Program-made: the position numbers and the translations under genes
Shown here: piece after piece, positions 35,407 to 45,236 of the stretch
How the letters are laid out: each line of letters begins with the position of its first letter
How positions within the stretch are numbered: the stretch's first letter is position 1
DNA from: JAITWN01 sp964437335
GTDB taxonomy: Bacteria > Pseudomonadota > Gammaproteobacteria > SZUA-140
DNA: 64,000 nucleotides
Direction: 5' to 3'
Assembly (NCBI GenBank): GCA_964437335.1
Contig: CAYTGL010000001.1
Location: forward strand, 62,001-126,000
Notes under the pieces: generated by a model
Told to the model about the DNA's origin: nothing
What the model saw: only the letters and a program-made list of their open reading frames with translations
Databases searched by the model: none

Positions 35407-36663
35407 TCACATATGCCCGATCACGGCCGCGCCGAATCCGGAGCAACTGGTCAGGCGCGCGCCGTCCATCAGCCGCTCCAGGTCGTAGGTCACGGTCCCC
35501 GCTGCAATCGCCTTCATGATGCCCTCGATGACCAGATCTGCGGCCTCGGTCCAGCCGATATGCCGCAGCAGCATCTCGGCAGACAGAATCAATGACCCCG
35601 GATTGACCTTGTCTTGTCCCGCGTAGCGTGGGGCGGTGCCGTGGGTCGCCTCGAACAGCCCGATCGTGTCGGACAGGTTCGCCCCCGGCGCCATGCCGAT
35701 GCCACCGACCTGGGCCGCGAGCGCGTCGGAGATATAGTCGCCATTCAGGTTCAGCGTCGCGATCACGCTGTAGTCCGCGGGGCGGAGCAGGATCTGCTGC
35801 AGGAAGGCGTCGGCGATGACATCCTTGATGACGATCTCGCCGCCGGTGCGCGGGTTCTTCATCCGGCACCACGGGCCGCCATCGATCTCGACGGCGCCAA
35901 ACTCGCGTTTCGCGAGCGCGTAACCCCAGTTCTTGAACGCGCCCTCGGTGAATTTCATGATGTTACCCTTGTGCACCAGCGTCACCGAGTCGCGATCGTT
36001 GTCGATCGCATAACGGAACGCCTTGCGCACGAGGCGTTCGGTGCCTTCCCGTGAGACCGGCTTGATGCCGATGCCCGAGGTCCCGGGGAAGCGGATCTTG
36101 GTCACGCCCATCTGCTGCTGCAGGAAGTCGATGATGCGCCTGGCCTCGGGGGTGCCGGCCTCCCATTCGATGCCGGCATAAATATCTTCGGAGTTCTCGC
36201 GAAAGATCACCATATCGGTCTTCTCGGGCGACTTCAGCGGGCTCGGGGTGCCGTCGAAGTAACGCACTGGCCGCAGGCAGACATAGAGATCGAGTTCCTG
36301 GCGAAGCGCGACGTTGATCGAACGGATGCCGCCGCCGACCGGCGTCGTCAGCGGTCCCTTGATCGCGATCCGGAAATCGCGAATCGCCTCCAGGGTCTCG
36401 TCAGGCAGCCAGACATCCTGGCCATAGATCCGGGTCGATTTCTCACCGGCGAAGATCTCCGTCCAGGCGATCGAGCGCCGGCCACGATAGGCTTTGTCGA
36501 CCGCGGCATCGACGACGGCGCGCATCACCGGCGTGATGTCGATGCCGATCCCGTCACCCTCTATATAGGGAATGATCGGGCGGTCGGGCACCGCGAGCGA
36601 CTGGTCGGCGCCGATCGTGATTCGATGACCGTCGGCCGGGACCCGGATCTTCTGATAGCGCAT
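35407..36663 (-). CDS. icd: isocitrate dehydrogenase (NADP)
   Basis: A 418-residue TCA-cycle enzyme. The active-site serine loop is GGGIRSINVALRQELDLYVCLRPV (about residue 105-128), the site of AceK phosphorylation in relatives. The nucleotide-binding region HGTAPRYAGQDKVNPGSLIL matches NADP-specific enzymes. Its end ERLMDGARLTSCSGFGAAVIGHM is complete. The ATG at 36663 (MRYQKIRVPADG) agrees with the normal N-terminus. It is transcribed divergently from mnmA and converges on cspD. Confidence 0.97.
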   Translation of the reverse strand: MRYQKIRVPADGHRITIGADQSLAVPDRPIIPYIEGDGIGIDITPVMRAVVDAAVDKAYRGRRSIAWTEIFAGEKSTRIYGQDVWLPDETLEAIRDFRIAIKGPLTTPVGGGIRSINVALRQELDLYVCLRPVRYFDGTPSPLKSPEKTDMVIFRENSEDIYAGIEWEAGTPEARRIIDFLQQQMGVTKIRFPGTSGIGIKPVSREGTERLVRKAFRYAIDNDRDSVTLVHKGNIMKFTEGAFKNWGYALAKREFGAVEIDGGPWCRMKNPRTGGEIVIKDVIADAFLQQILLRPADYSVIATLNLNGDYISDALAAQVGGIGMAPGANLSDTIGLFEATHGTAPRYAGQDKVNPGSLILSAEMLLRHIGWTEAADLVIEGIMKAIAAGTVTYDLERLMDGARLTSCSGFGAAVIGHM

Positions 36664-36763
36664 GGAAACTCCCGTAGTCTGTGGAGACAAAGGGCACATT
36701 CTAGCAGCTAATTCTTGCTACAATAAGTCCGCACAAGCAACTGAACGGACATACGATTTTATT

Positions 36764-37909
36764 ATGGAAGCCAGCAGGATCATCGTCGGCATGTCGGGTG
36801 GGGTCGATTCCTCGGTCGCGGCGCTGCTGCTCGCGCGTGCAGGCCATGACGTCGCCGGCGTGTTCATGAAGAACTGGGAGGAGCCCGATCCCGACGGGCC
36901 TTGCCAGGCCGGGATCGACGCGAATGACGCGCTTGCCGCCTGCGCGCGCATCGGCATCGAACTCGACGCGGTCAACTTCGCCGATCGTTACCTCGATCGG
37001 GTGTTTTCAATCTTCCTCGACGAGTACCGCGCCGGACGCACCCCGAATCCGGATATCCTCTGCAACAGCGAGATCAAGTTCCGTGCATTTCTCGACCATG
37101 CGCTCGAGGCCGGCGCCGATGGCATCGCGACCGGACATTATGCCCGGATCCTGCGGCGCGACGGCCGCTACCGGCTGCTCAAGGGCCGCGACGCTGGCAA
37201 GGACCAGAGCTATTTCCTGCATGCGCTGAGCCAGGAACAACTCGCGCGCGCCCGCTTCCCGCTCGGCGAGTTGCACAAGACCGAGGTGCGCCGCATCGCG
37301 CTCGAGGCTGGCCTGCCAAATCACGCGCGCAAGGACAGCACTGGCATCTGCTTCATCGGCGAACGTCGCTTTCGCGCTTTTCTCGCGCGTTACCTGCCGG
37401 CGCAGCCGGGCGAGGTCCGCAGCGTCGACGGGCGGCGTGTCGGCCGTCATGACGGCCTGATGTATCATACCGTCGGTCAGCGCAAGGGCCTCGGTATCGG
37501 CGGACGCTCCGACGGCAGTGGTGAACCGTGGTATGTCGTCGCGAAGGATCTCGCCGACAATGTGCTGGTCGTCGGCCAGGGTCATGACCATCCCATGTTG
37601 TATGCGAGCGGGCTGCGCGCAGGACGGGTCCACTGGATAACAGAGTCGCCGGGACGGGCGCTGCGCTGCCATGCGAAGATACGTTATCGTCAGGATGACC
37701 AGGCCTGTATCGTCGAGCCGATCGGGGATGGCCACTGGACCGTCCGCTTCGATCGCCCGCAGCGCGCGATCGCACCGGGCCAGTCGGTCGTGTTCTATCT
37801 CGGCGATGAGTGTCTCGGCGGTGGCGTCATCGAGGCGGCGCTTGCGACCGGTGAATCGGAATGCGTCGCTGTTGCTATGACGGCCGCGATGCAGGGCAGG
37901 AGTCGCTGA
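36764..37909 (+). CDS. mnmA: tRNA 2-thiouridylase MnmA
   Basis: A 381-residue enzyme that thiolates U34 of tRNA-Glu, -Gln and -Lys. The PP-loop is IIVGMSGGVDSSVAALLL (residues 6-23), the catalytic cysteines lie in NPDILCNSEIKF (about 103) and STGICFIGERRF (about 199). The ATG at 36764 starts the family-like sequence MEASRIIVGMSGG; the longer upstream frame is discarded. Its stop overlaps the hflD start by one base (TGATG). Confidence 0.97.
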   Translation: MEASRIIVGMSGGVDSSVAALLLARAGHDVAGVFMKNWEEPDPDGPCQAGIDANDALAACARIGIELDAVNFADRYLDRVFSIFLDEYRAGRTPNPDILCNSEIKFRAFLDHALEAGADGIATGHYARILRRDGRYRLLKGRDAGKDQSYFLHALSQEQLARARFPLGELHKTEVRRIALEAGLPNHARKDSTGICFIGERRFRAFLARYLPAQPGEVRSVDGRRVGRHDGLMYHTVGQRKGLGIGGRSDGSGEPWYVVAKDLADNVLVVGQGHDHPMLYASGLRAGRVHWITESPGRALRCHAKIRYRQDDQACIVEPIGDGHWTVRFDRPQRAIAPGQSVVFYLGDECLGGGVIEAALATGESECVAVAMTAAMQGRSR

Positions 37910-38526
37910 TGGCGCGCACGATGCGGGACGCGACACTGGCGCTCGCCGGCGTTTTTCAGGCAACCTATCTCGTGCGCGAGATCGCGCATCATGGCACGGT
38001 GCCGAGCAACCTGCTCGAGGTCTCGATTAGGAGCCTGTTCGAGATCGATCCGCCGGATACCGAGTCGGTGTACGGCGGCCGTGGCCAGTTGAATACCGGT
38101 TTCAAGCTGCTGAAAGACCAACTCGGCGGCGATACGAAGAAGGCGGACATCGAGATCACGAAGTATGTCGTCGCACTGATGCACCTCGAACGAAAGCTGG
38201 TCAGAAACCAGGAACTGATGGGACGCCTGAAAACGGGCATTACCCGCATCCGGGGCCAGGTCGATCACTTCTCGTATACGCACGAGAACGTGCTGGCGGC
38301 GCTGGCGGACCTGTACGTGAATACGGTCAGCACGCTGACACCGCGTATTGTCGTCAGCGGCCAGCACGGGCATCTGACCAATCCTGCGAACGCAAACAAG
38401 GTGCGCGCGCTGCTGCTGGCCGCGATCCGCTCGGTGGTGTTGTGGCGGCAGAGCGGGGGAAACCGTTTCCAGTTGCTGTTCAAGCGCAAACAGCTGGCCG
38501 CCGAGGCCGATGCCCTCAAAACCTGA
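37909..38526 (+). CDS. hflD: HflD, high-frequency lysogenization protein homolog
   Basis: A 205-residue mostly helical membrane-associated protein. HflD family features include ALAGVFQATYLVREIAHHG near the start, a conserved VYGGRGQLNTGFKLLKDQL (about residues 53-71), VALMHLERKL, and the C-terminal LLLAAIRSVVLWRQSGGNRFQLL. Known in E. coli to affect lambda CII; cellular role unclear. It sits between mnmA and purB exactly as in E. coli. Confidence 0.95.
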   Translation: MARTMRDATLALAGVFQATYLVREIAHHGTVPSNLLEVSIRSLFEIDPPDTESVYGGRGQLNTGFKLLKDQLGGDTKKADIEITKYVVALMHLERKLVRNQELMGRLKTGITRIRGQVDHFSYTHENVLAALADLYVNTVSTLTPRIVVSGQHGHLTNPANANKVRALLLAAIRSVVLWRQSGGNRFQLLFKRKQLAAEADALKT

Positions 38527-38550
38527 TCCGTCACTGGCGGGGACATGACC

Positions 38551-39921
38551 ATGGAACTGAGTTCACTGACCGCAATCTCGCCGATCGACGGCCGCTACGG
38601 TGAAAAAACCGCAAACCTGCGCGCGATCTTCAGCGAGTACGGGCTGATCCGGCACCGGGTGCTGATCGAGGTCCGCTGGCTGCAGGCGCTCGCCGAACAT
38701 CCCGGCATACCCGAGGCGGCGCCGCCCGGACGGCAGGCGAACGCGCTGCTGGACGGAATCGTCAAGAACTTCAACGTCGACGACGCGCGCCACGTCAAGA
38801 AGATCGAGCGCAGCACCAACCATGACGTCAAGGCCGTCGAGTATTTCCTCAAGGAAAAGACCGCCGCTCATGCCGGGCTCGCCGGGATCGGCGAATTCTT
38901 CCACTTCGCGTGTACCTCTGAGGATATCAACAACCTGGCCTATGCGCTGATGCTGCGCGAGGCCCGGGCTACAGTGCTACTGCCGCTCGCCGACGAGATC
39001 ATCGAACGGCTGGCCGCGTTTGCACGCACGCATGCCGGGGTCGCGATGATGGCCCGCACCCACGGCCAGCCGGCGACGCCGACGACGCTCGGCAAGGAGA
39101 TTGCGAACGTCGTCGCACGCCTGCGGCGCCAGCGCGCGCAGCTCGCCGGCGTGGCCCTGCTCGGCAAGATGAACGGCGCGACCGGCAACTACAACGCCCA
39201 CGTCGTGGCTTACCCCGAGGTCGACTGGCCGGCGCTGGCAGAGGCCTTTGTCGTCGAGCGGCTCGGACTGGAATGGAACCCGCTGACGACCCAGATCGAG
39301 CCGCATGACTATATGGCGGAGTATTTCGACGCGCTGGCGCGCTTCAATACGATTCTGATCGATTTCTGCCGCGATGCGTGGGGTTATATCGCGCTCGGTT
39401 ACTTCCGGCAGAAGGCCGTCGCCGGCGAGGTCGGTTCTTCGACGATGCCGCACAAGGTCAATCCGATCGATTTCGAGAACGCCGAGGGCAATCTTGGTTT
39501 CGCGAACGCGCTTTTGCGTCACTTCGCCGAAAAGCTGCCTGTATCGCGCTGGCAGCGCGACCTGACCGATTCGACGGTGCTGCGCAATATCGGCGTTGGC
39601 ATCGCGCATTCGGCGCTGGCGTGGCAATCCTGTCTCAAGGGCATCGACAAGCTGTCGGTCGACCCCGCTCGCATCGCTGCCGATCTCGACAGCGCCTGGG
39701 AGCTGCTCGCCGAGCCGGTACAGACGGTGATGCGCCGCTATGGCGTTGCGGAACCCTACGAGAAACTGAAGGCGCTGACCCGCGGGCGGGCCATCGATCG
39801 CGATGCGCTGCACGCCTTCATCCGTACCCTCGACATTCCTGCCGAGGCGCGCGACCGCCTGCTGGCCCTGACCCCGGCCACGTATTTGGGAATATCTGAA
39901 GATATTGCTTCAACTATATGA
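38551..39921 (+). CDS. purB: adenylosuccinate lyase
   Basis: A 456-residue fumarase-superfamily enzyme acting twice in purine synthesis. The start MELSSLTAISPIDGRYGEKT closely matches E. coli PurB and gives exactly the same length, so the ATG at 38551 is preferred to one six bases earlier. GGCGGGG lies eight bases upstream. The signature loop is GSSTMPHKVNPIDFENAEGN (about residues 294-313), and TSEDINNLAYALML and THGQPATPTTLGKE are conserved active-site segments. Confidence 0.97.
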   Translation: MELSSLTAISPIDGRYGEKTANLRAIFSEYGLIRHRVLIEVRWLQALAEHPGIPEAAPPGRQANALLDGIVKNFNVDDARHVKKIERSTNHDVKAVEYFLKEKTAAHAGLAGIGEFFHFACTSEDINNLAYALMLREARATVLLPLADEIIERLAAFARTHAGVAMMARTHGQPATPTTLGKEIANVVARLRRQRAQLAGVALLGKMNGATGNYNAHVVAYPEVDWPALAEAFVVERLGLEWNPLTTQIEPHDYMAEYFDALARFNTILIDFCRDAWGYIALGYFRQKAVAGEVGSSTMPHKVNPIDFENAEGNLGFANALLRHFAEKLPVSRWQRDLTDSTVLRNIGVGIAHSALAWQSCLKGIDKLSVDPARIAADLDSAWELLAEPVQTVMRRYGVAEPYEKLKALTRGRAIDRDALHAFIRTLDIPAEARDRLLALTPATYLGISEDIASTI

Positions 39922-40074
39922 ATTTAAACAAGTTATAATTGAAGAAAAAATCTGTGGTACAGTTCTCACTACCGTTGTCGCGCTTGTGGATAATGGTAAG
40001 TGCTGAGCGTGGACGTGGCGGTCACTGTACGATTTTTTCCTCCTCCTCCAAGTCAACCGCCGGATTGCTCAGGC

Positions 40075-40118
40075 ACCCGGAACTGTACACCCTCCCGTGC
40101 AGTCCGGGTTTTTTTTTG
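40075..40118 (+). terminator. rho-independent terminator downstream of purB
   Basis: An imperfect hairpin, with ACCCGG/CCGGGT base, ACTG/CAGT and CAC/GTG steps around CCTCCC, is followed by nine T residues. The gap also has an earlier T-run at 40033-40038. It separates purB from serS. Confidence 0.7.
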
Positions 40119-40164
40119 CCCGGCCAGCGGTCATACTGCGCACTCTGAATAATCCGCAACGTCG

Positions 40165-41439
40165 ATGCTCGATCCGCAGCTTATACGCAATGAACTCGAT
40201 GCGACCGCGCGCCGGCTTGCGCGCCGTGGTGTCACGCTCGACATCGTGCCTCTGGCCGAGCTCGAGGCGGCGCGCAAGGCGGCGCAAGTACGCACCGAAG
40301 AGTTGCAGCATGAACGCAACAGCCGTTCGAAGGCAATCGGCCAAGCGAAGGCGGCCGGCGAGGACATCGCGCCGCTGCGCGACGCGGTCGCCGAACTCGG
40401 CGCGCAGCTCGATGCCGCGAAGGCCGAACTCGAGCGGATCCAGGGCGATCTCCATGCCTTGCTGCTGACGATTCCGAATCTCCCCGACGTCGATGTGCCG
40501 GACGGCAAAGACGAGCATGACAATGTCGAGATCCGGCGCCGGGGAACGCCGCCCGCTTTTGATTTCACGCCGCGCGATCACGTCGATGTCGGCGAGGGGC
40601 TCGGCCTGCTCGATTTCGAGGCGGCCGCGAAGCTCGCCGGCGCGCGGTTCACGACGCTGTACGGGCCGCTGGCGCGCCTGCACCGGGCGCTGATCCAGTT
40701 CATGCTCGACCTGCATACCGGCGAACATGGTTATCGCGAGGTCTATGTCCCGTATCTGGTCAACGCCGAGGCGCTGGTCGGAACCGGGCAGTTGCCGAAG
40801 TTCGAGCATGACCTGTTCGCTATCCGCGGCGAACTGCCTCTCTATCTGATCCCGACCGCCGAGGTGCCGGTGACGAATCTGCTGCGCGATGAGATCGTCG
40901 AGGCCAACGCGCTGCCGCTGAAATTCGTCGCCCATACCCCATGTTTTCGCAGCGAGGCCGGAACCTATGGCAAGGACACCCGCGGCATGATTCGGCAGCA
41001 CCAGTTCGAGAAGGTCGAGCTGGTGCAGGCGGTGCGGCCGGAGGATTCGGCGGAGGCGCTCGAACAGTTGACCGCGCATGCCGAGACGGTGCTCGAGCGC
41101 CTCGGGTTGCCGTTTCGGACGATCGCCCTGTGTTCCGGCGATCTCGGTTTCGCCGCGGCGAAGACCTATGACATCGAGGTGTGGCTGCCGGCGCAGCAGA
41201 CCTATCGTGAGATCTCGTCGTGCAGCAACTTCGGCGACTTCCAGGCCCGACGCATGCAGGCACGCTGGCGCCGCCCGGACACGCGCAAGCCGGAGCTGCT
41301 GCATACGCTGAACGGTTCGGGGCTCGCGATCGGGCGGACGCTGGTGGCGATCCTCGAGAATTGCCAGGATCGGGACGGGCGGGTACACGTGCCGGAGGTT
41401 TTGCATCCCTGGATGGGCGGGACTACCATCATCACTTGA
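40165..41439 (+). CDS. serS: seryl-tRNA synthetase
   Basis: A 424-residue class II synthetase. The N-terminal coiled-coil arm (residues about 28-105, starting LDIVPLAELEAARKAAQ) binds the long variable arm of tRNA-Ser. Motif 2 is FRSEAGTYGKDTRGMIRQHQF and motif 3 NGSGLAIGRTLVAILEN. The start MLDPQLIRNELDATARRLARRG is standard. The stop overlaps the cysG start (TGATG). Confidence 0.97.
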   Translation: MLDPQLIRNELDATARRLARRGVTLDIVPLAELEAARKAAQVRTEELQHERNSRSKAIGQAKAAGEDIAPLRDAVAELGAQLDAAKAELERIQGDLHALLLTIPNLPDVDVPDGKDEHDNVEIRRRGTPPAFDFTPRDHVDVGEGLGLLDFEAAAKLAGARFTTLYGPLARLHRALIQFMLDLHTGEHGYREVYVPYLVNAEALVGTGQLPKFEHDLFAIRGELPLYLIPTAEVPVTNLLRDEIVEANALPLKFVAHTPCFRSEAGTYGKDTRGMIRQHQFEKVELVQAVRPEDSAEALEQLTAHAETVLERLGLPFRTIALCSGDLGFAAAKTYDIEVWLPAQQTYREISSCSNFGDFQARRMQARWRRPDTRKPELLHTLNGSGLAIGRTLVAILENCQDRDGRVHVPEVLHPWMGGTTIIT

Positions 41440-42839
41440 TGGATTTCCTCCCGATCAATCTCGACATCCGCGATCGCGACTGCCTCGTCGTCGGTGGTGG
41501 CGAGATTGCGGCGCGCAAGGCCGGGTTGTTGCGGCGTGCGGGCGGAAGGGTCACGGTCGTCGCGCCGGCGCTCGGGGCAGCTCTCGAGGCGATGCGGGCG
41601 AGCGGGGAGATCATGCACCGGGCGGCGCGATTCGAAGCATCCGATCTCGATGCCTGCGCGCTCGCGATCGCCGCGACCGGTGACGAAGCGGTCAATGCCG
41701 CGGTCGCGGCGGCGGCAAAGGCGCGGGGCGTTCCGGTCAATGTCGTCGACCGGGCTGAACTGTGCACCTTCATCCTGCCGTCGATCGTCGACCGTTCGCC
41801 GATACTGATTGCCGTTTCGAGCAGCGGCGCGTCGCCGGTGCTCGCACGCAAGTTGCGCGCCCGGATCGAGGCCCAGGTGCCATATGCCTACGGGCGGCTC
41901 GCAGAACTGGTGCGGCGCTATCGCCCGGCGGTCAAACAACGTTTCGCATCGGGGACACTGCGGCGGCGGTTCTGGGAGCATATACTCGACGGCCCGGTTG
42001 CCGAACTGGTGTTTACCGGACGCGAGCAGGCCGCTGGAGAGCTTCTGGAAGCTGAACTGAGGTTACCGGATGACGCTGCGCTGGCACGCGGCGAGGTCTG
42101 GCTGATCGGCGCCGGGCCCGGCGATCCGGATCTGCTCACCTTGCGCGCACTGCGCTTGATGCAGCGCGCCGATGTCGTGCTGTATGACCGTCTGATCACG
42201 TCGGGGATCCTCGACCTCGTGCGACGCGAGGCCGAGCGCATCTACGTCGGCAAGAAGCGTGACTACCATTCGGTGCGGCAGGAGGAGATCAACCGCATCC
42301 TCATCGACCTCGCACGCGAAGGCAAGCGGGTCGTCCGGCTCAAAGGCGGTGATCCGTTCGTGTTCGGGCGCGGCGGCGAGGAGATCGCGACGCTGATGGA
42401 GGAGGGCATCCCGTTCCAGGTCGTGCCCGGCATCACCGCCGCGAATGGTTGCGCCGCGTACGCCGGCATCCCGCTGACCCATCGCGATTATGCCCAGTCG
42501 GTCGTGTTCGTGACCGGTCAGGTCAAAAACGGCGCGGTGCAGCTCGACTGGGCGTCACTGATACAACCACGCCAGACGCTGGTCGTCTACATGGGCCTGA
42601 CCGGTCTCGCGATGATCTGCGCCGAACTGATTCGCCACGGCATGAAACCCGCGATGCCGGCCGCGTTGATCGGCCAGGGCACGACCGACAAACAGCAGGT
42701 CTTGACCGGCACCCTCGAAACCCTGCCCGCCATCGTTGCCAACACCGAAGTCCACGCCCCGACGCTGATGATCGTTGGCGAGGTCGTAGCATTGCACGAT
42801 CGCCTGTCCTGGTTCGGGGCGGCACACGGTGCTAGCTGA
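41439..42839 (+). CDS. cysG: siroheme synthase CysG (bifunctional)
   Basis: A 466-residue fusion making siroheme for sulfite and nitrite reductases. The N-terminal CysG-B part (MDFLPINLDIRDRDCLVVGGGEIAARKAGLLRRAG) is a precorrin-2 dehydrogenase and ferrochelatase. The C-terminal CysG-A part is a uroporphyrinogen-III methyltransferase with LIGAGPGDPDLLTLRALRLMQ, LKGGDPFVFGRGGEE and VVPGITAANGCAAYAGIPLTHR. Length is normal. The start overlaps the serS stop by one base; the upstream frame inside serS is excluded. Confidence 0.96.
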   Translation: MDFLPINLDIRDRDCLVVGGGEIAARKAGLLRRAGGRVTVVAPALGAALEAMRASGEIMHRAARFEASDLDACALAIAATGDEAVNAAVAAAAKARGVPVNVVDRAELCTFILPSIVDRSPILIAVSSSGASPVLARKLRARIEAQVPYAYGRLAELVRRYRPAVKQRFASGTLRRRFWEHILDGPVAELVFTGREQAAGELLEAELRLPDDAALARGEVWLIGAGPGDPDLLTLRALRLMQRADVVLYDRLITSGILDLVRREAERIYVGKKRDYHSVRQEEINRILIDLAREGKRVVRLKGGDPFVFGRGGEEIATLMEEGIPFQVVPGITAANGCAAYAGIPLTHRDYAQSVVFVTGQVKNGAVQLDWASLIQPRQTLVVYMGLTGLAMICAELIRHGMKPAMPAALIGQGTTDKQQVLTGTLETLPAIVANTEVHAPTLMIVGEVVALHDRLSWFGAAHGAS

Positions 42840-42872
42840 AACAGAAAATTTCGACCTTCGGGGGCTATTTTA

Positions 42873-43901
42873 ATGAAAACCCATACGCGCATTCTGATCG
42901 CGGGATTGCTTGGCTGCTTGCTCACCGCTTGTAGCGGGGGTGGCAGCAGCGATGGCGGCGCCAGTGTGCTCGCCGAGGGGGTATTCCTCGACTCCGCCGT
43001 CGAAGGTCTGCGCTATGAGACCAATACCCAGGACGGGTTCACCGATGAGACGGGCAAGCTCATCTATTTCGCCGGCGAGATGGTGAGTTTTTATATCGGC
43101 GACGTCCTGCTCGGCAGTGCCCCTGGCGCGTCAGTGCTGACGCCGGTCGATCTCGTGCCCGGAGCGAATAGCCTCGTGAATCCGGTCAGCGATGATTTTG
43201 TTACGAACCGCCTCCGGTTTCTCCAGACGCTCGATGACGATTACGACCCGAGTAACGGAATTGTAATATCAGAACCGGTCTTCAATACGCTGATCGGTCG
43301 ATCAGTGTCGTTCAATCAATCCATCACGAATTTTCAGTTCGATGATGAAGTCGTGTCGCTGGTTGCGGATGCGACCGGCGCCATCGGATCACCCCGGACG
43401 CTGATCCCGGCGATCACCGCACAGGCCCACATGCGTGCAACCCTGGAGGCGCTGGAGTCTCCCGGTGGGGACCCGCCTGATACCTTGGGGGAACTGTTGA
43501 TCACGGGCGCAGATGCCGAAATGATTGGCAGCCCTTTTACGCCTGATCCGGGACTCAGTTTTTCGGATATTGCCACTTTCAGTACGCTCGAGTGGAATGA
43601 GTCGCGGCCGGCTGCACCGGGTGCCGAGGCAGCTATCCGATTCGATATCAGGTTCTCGAACCTCCAGACACCGCTGATCGCGGAAATCACACTGACATGG
43701 GAACAACAACCCGGTTCCTTTATCAGCTACGGCGTGGCCTGTAATGGCAACCTGAATTCGTTTTTCCCTGACGGGTTTGGGTGCCCTGGCGTCGCTATCA
43801 ATCTCGACGGCGGTGTTGTCGAAATCGGATCATTGATACTGAGCCGCGACAAGACCAGCGGAAGCACTCTTTTCTTGTCAGGGACGCTGGGCGTGCCATG
43901 A
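42873..43901 (+). CDS. predicted lipoprotein, unknown function
   Basis: A 342-residue exported protein with a lipobox (signal MKTHTRILIAGLLGCLLTAC, Cys20, then GGGSSDGG). Residues 36-100 match a repeated environmental-bacterial pattern: GVFLDSAVEGLRYETNTQDGFTDETGKL followed by FYIGDVLLGSAPGASVLTPVDL. The C-terminal half is beta-rich without a known domain. GGGGG precedes the ATG at 42873. Serine at +2 to +4 is absent (Gly-Gly-Gly), so outer-membrane sorting is plausible. Two cysteines (CNGNLN and CPGVA) may form a disulfide. Confidence 0.75.
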   Translation: MKTHTRILIAGLLGCLLTACSGGGSSDGGASVLAEGVFLDSAVEGLRYETNTQDGFTDETGKLIYFAGEMVSFYIGDVLLGSAPGASVLTPVDLVPGANSLVNPVSDDFVTNRLRFLQTLDDDYDPSNGIVISEPVFNTLIGRSVSFNQSITNFQFDDEVVSLVADATGAIGSPRTLIPAITAQAHMRATLEALESPGGDPPDTLGELLITGADAEMIGSPFTPDPGLSFSDIATFSTLEWNESRPAAPGAEAAIRFDIRFSNLQTPLIAEITLTWEQQPGSFISYGVACNGNLNSFFPDGFGCPGVAINLDGGVVEIGSLILSRDKTSGSTLFLSGTLGVP

Positions 43902-43974
43902 TATTCTGAATCACACGGTGGTTTGGAAACTTTATCGGACCACCTGACTGGCAGGCCCCGGGGTGGTTGTACCA

Positions 43975-44235
43975 TCACTGCAGCAGCGGGTGCCCCTCCG
44001 GCAGTTGCCTCGAATACCAGATCGCAAGTTTGTGACGAATGGATTTGATCGTCACCTGATCCTCGGGCAACGGTTGTATCAACTTGTCCTGCACCATCAG
44101 GCGGTAGATCGTCAGCGCCTTGTCATCCACTGAATCCGTCGCCTTGAATTTGACCGCGCCGCGCGCCTCCGCGTAGCGCGTGCCGACCTCGATCGCGGCC
44201 CGGGTCAGTTCGACTTCGTGCTTGAGTTTTTTCAT
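43975..44235 (-). CDS. small conserved protein, DUF5062-like
   Basis: An 86-residue soluble protein: MKKLKHEVELTRAAIEVGTRYAEARG, then DKALTIYRLMVQDKLIQPLPEDQ and a C-terminal HKLAIWYSRQLPEGHPLL. The LIQPLPEDQ and LP-GHPLL segments resemble DUF5062 proteins of gammaproteobacteria; the identification is from memory and would need a profile check. Function unknown. It faces the lipoprotein gene convergently. Confidence 0.65.
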   Translation of the reverse strand: MKKLKHEVELTRAAIEVGTRYAEARGAVKFKATDSVDDKALTIYRLMVQDKLIQPLPEDQVTIKSIRHKLAIWYSRQLPEGHPLLQ

Positions 44236-44333
44236 GCCGCCTCGACCTGACAGTCGTGAATCCGGGCCTGTCCGCAGCGGCGGGATGCTGCAGAAAATAC
44301 GAACACCGCTAATGAGCTCATATTGTATTTATT

Positions 44334-45236
44334 TTAGACTGAAAATTCTGTGACCAGCGTGTGTGAAGCGCCCGGGCCGATCGTCACGCTGTCTTCCAGC
44401 GCATTGGCTGTCTCGATACATAGCATGTGCTTGTAACCGTCCTTGCCCATGTCGCCGAAGGCGGCGCCCTTTTCCGCCCAGGGATTCCACACCACTGTCG
44501 ATCGACTGCCGGATTTCGCGATATGGATGCGGCGCTTCAGGCCGGGGTCGTCGATGACACACTCGGCCGCAGTATCGAGATAGATGCGATCGACCTCGCC
44601 GCCGATCGTCACCGGTCCCTGCTGTACCTTGCGCCGGTTGTCGTCCACCTTGTCGATGTAACTGCAGCCTTCCAGACCGCTGATCGAGATTTTCGCTACG
44701 TCGCTGACGGTGAAATAGGTATGAATTGCCTCGCTGATTGTGGCCGGCCGGTCTCCGGTGTTGCGCGTCGTGAGCGCCATGCGCAGGCGGGTACCGGCGG
44801 TGATCGATAAGGATAGCCCGGCGTTTTGCGGCCACTGCGCGCGCGTCCCGTCATCCTGTATCAGTGCCAGATGCAGCCGGATCGCGCCGTCTTCGAGTCG
44901 CTCCGACTCAAGCACCTGCCACGGCTTGTTGCGAGCGAAGCCATGACCGGGAAGGGCGGCGTTATCGGGATGTGGACCGAACCACGGCCAGCAGATCGGC
45001 GCGCCGCCGCGCAGCGACTTTCCGGGTTTGTAGACCGCCTGCGGACTGAGCCAGACGACCGGCGCCTGGCCGATGGGTGTCCAGCTTAGCAGCTGGCCGC
45101 CTTCCAGAACGATCTGCGCGCTGCCTTCGGATGTGGTGATCTCGGCGCGCGTCGGGCCGCTGCCGGCACGTGTGAAGCGGAGCCGGTTGTCGATACCGTG
45201 TTGTTTGTTGAGGTCATCGAGCGAGTATTCGTGCAT
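44334..45236 (-). CDS. D-hexose-6-phosphate mutarotase (YeaD-like)
   Basis: A 300-residue aldose-1-epimerase fold enzyme that equilibrates anomers of glucose-6-phosphate. Motifs are GGQLLSWTPIGQAPVVWLSP, LRGGAPICWPWFGPHPDNAALPGHGFARN (catalytic His and Arg region), AIHTYFTVSDVAKISISGLEGCSYIDKV and WNPWAEKGAAFGDMGKDGYKHMLCIE. The ATG at 45236 with AAAGGA upstream is chosen over a long in-frame extension. Confidence 0.93.
   Translation of the reverse strand: MHEYSLDDLNKQHGIDNRLRFTRAGSGPTRAEITTSEGSAQIVLEGGQLLSWTPIGQAPVVWLSPQAVYKPGKSLRGGAPICWPWFGPHPDNAALPGHGFARNKPWQVLESERLEDGAIRLHLALIQDDGTRAQWPQNAGLSLSITAGTRLRMALTTRNTGDRPATISEAIHTYFTVSDVAKISISGLEGCSYIDKVDDNRRKVQQGPVTIGGEVDRIYLDTAAECVIDDPGLKRRIHIAKSGSRSTVVWNPWAEKGAAFGDMGKDGYKHMLCIETANALEDSVTIGPGASHTLVTEFSV

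Noticed and set aside
39939..40148. 69-codon frame between purB and serS
   Set aside because: TTG start, no ribosome site, runs through the terminator hairpin.
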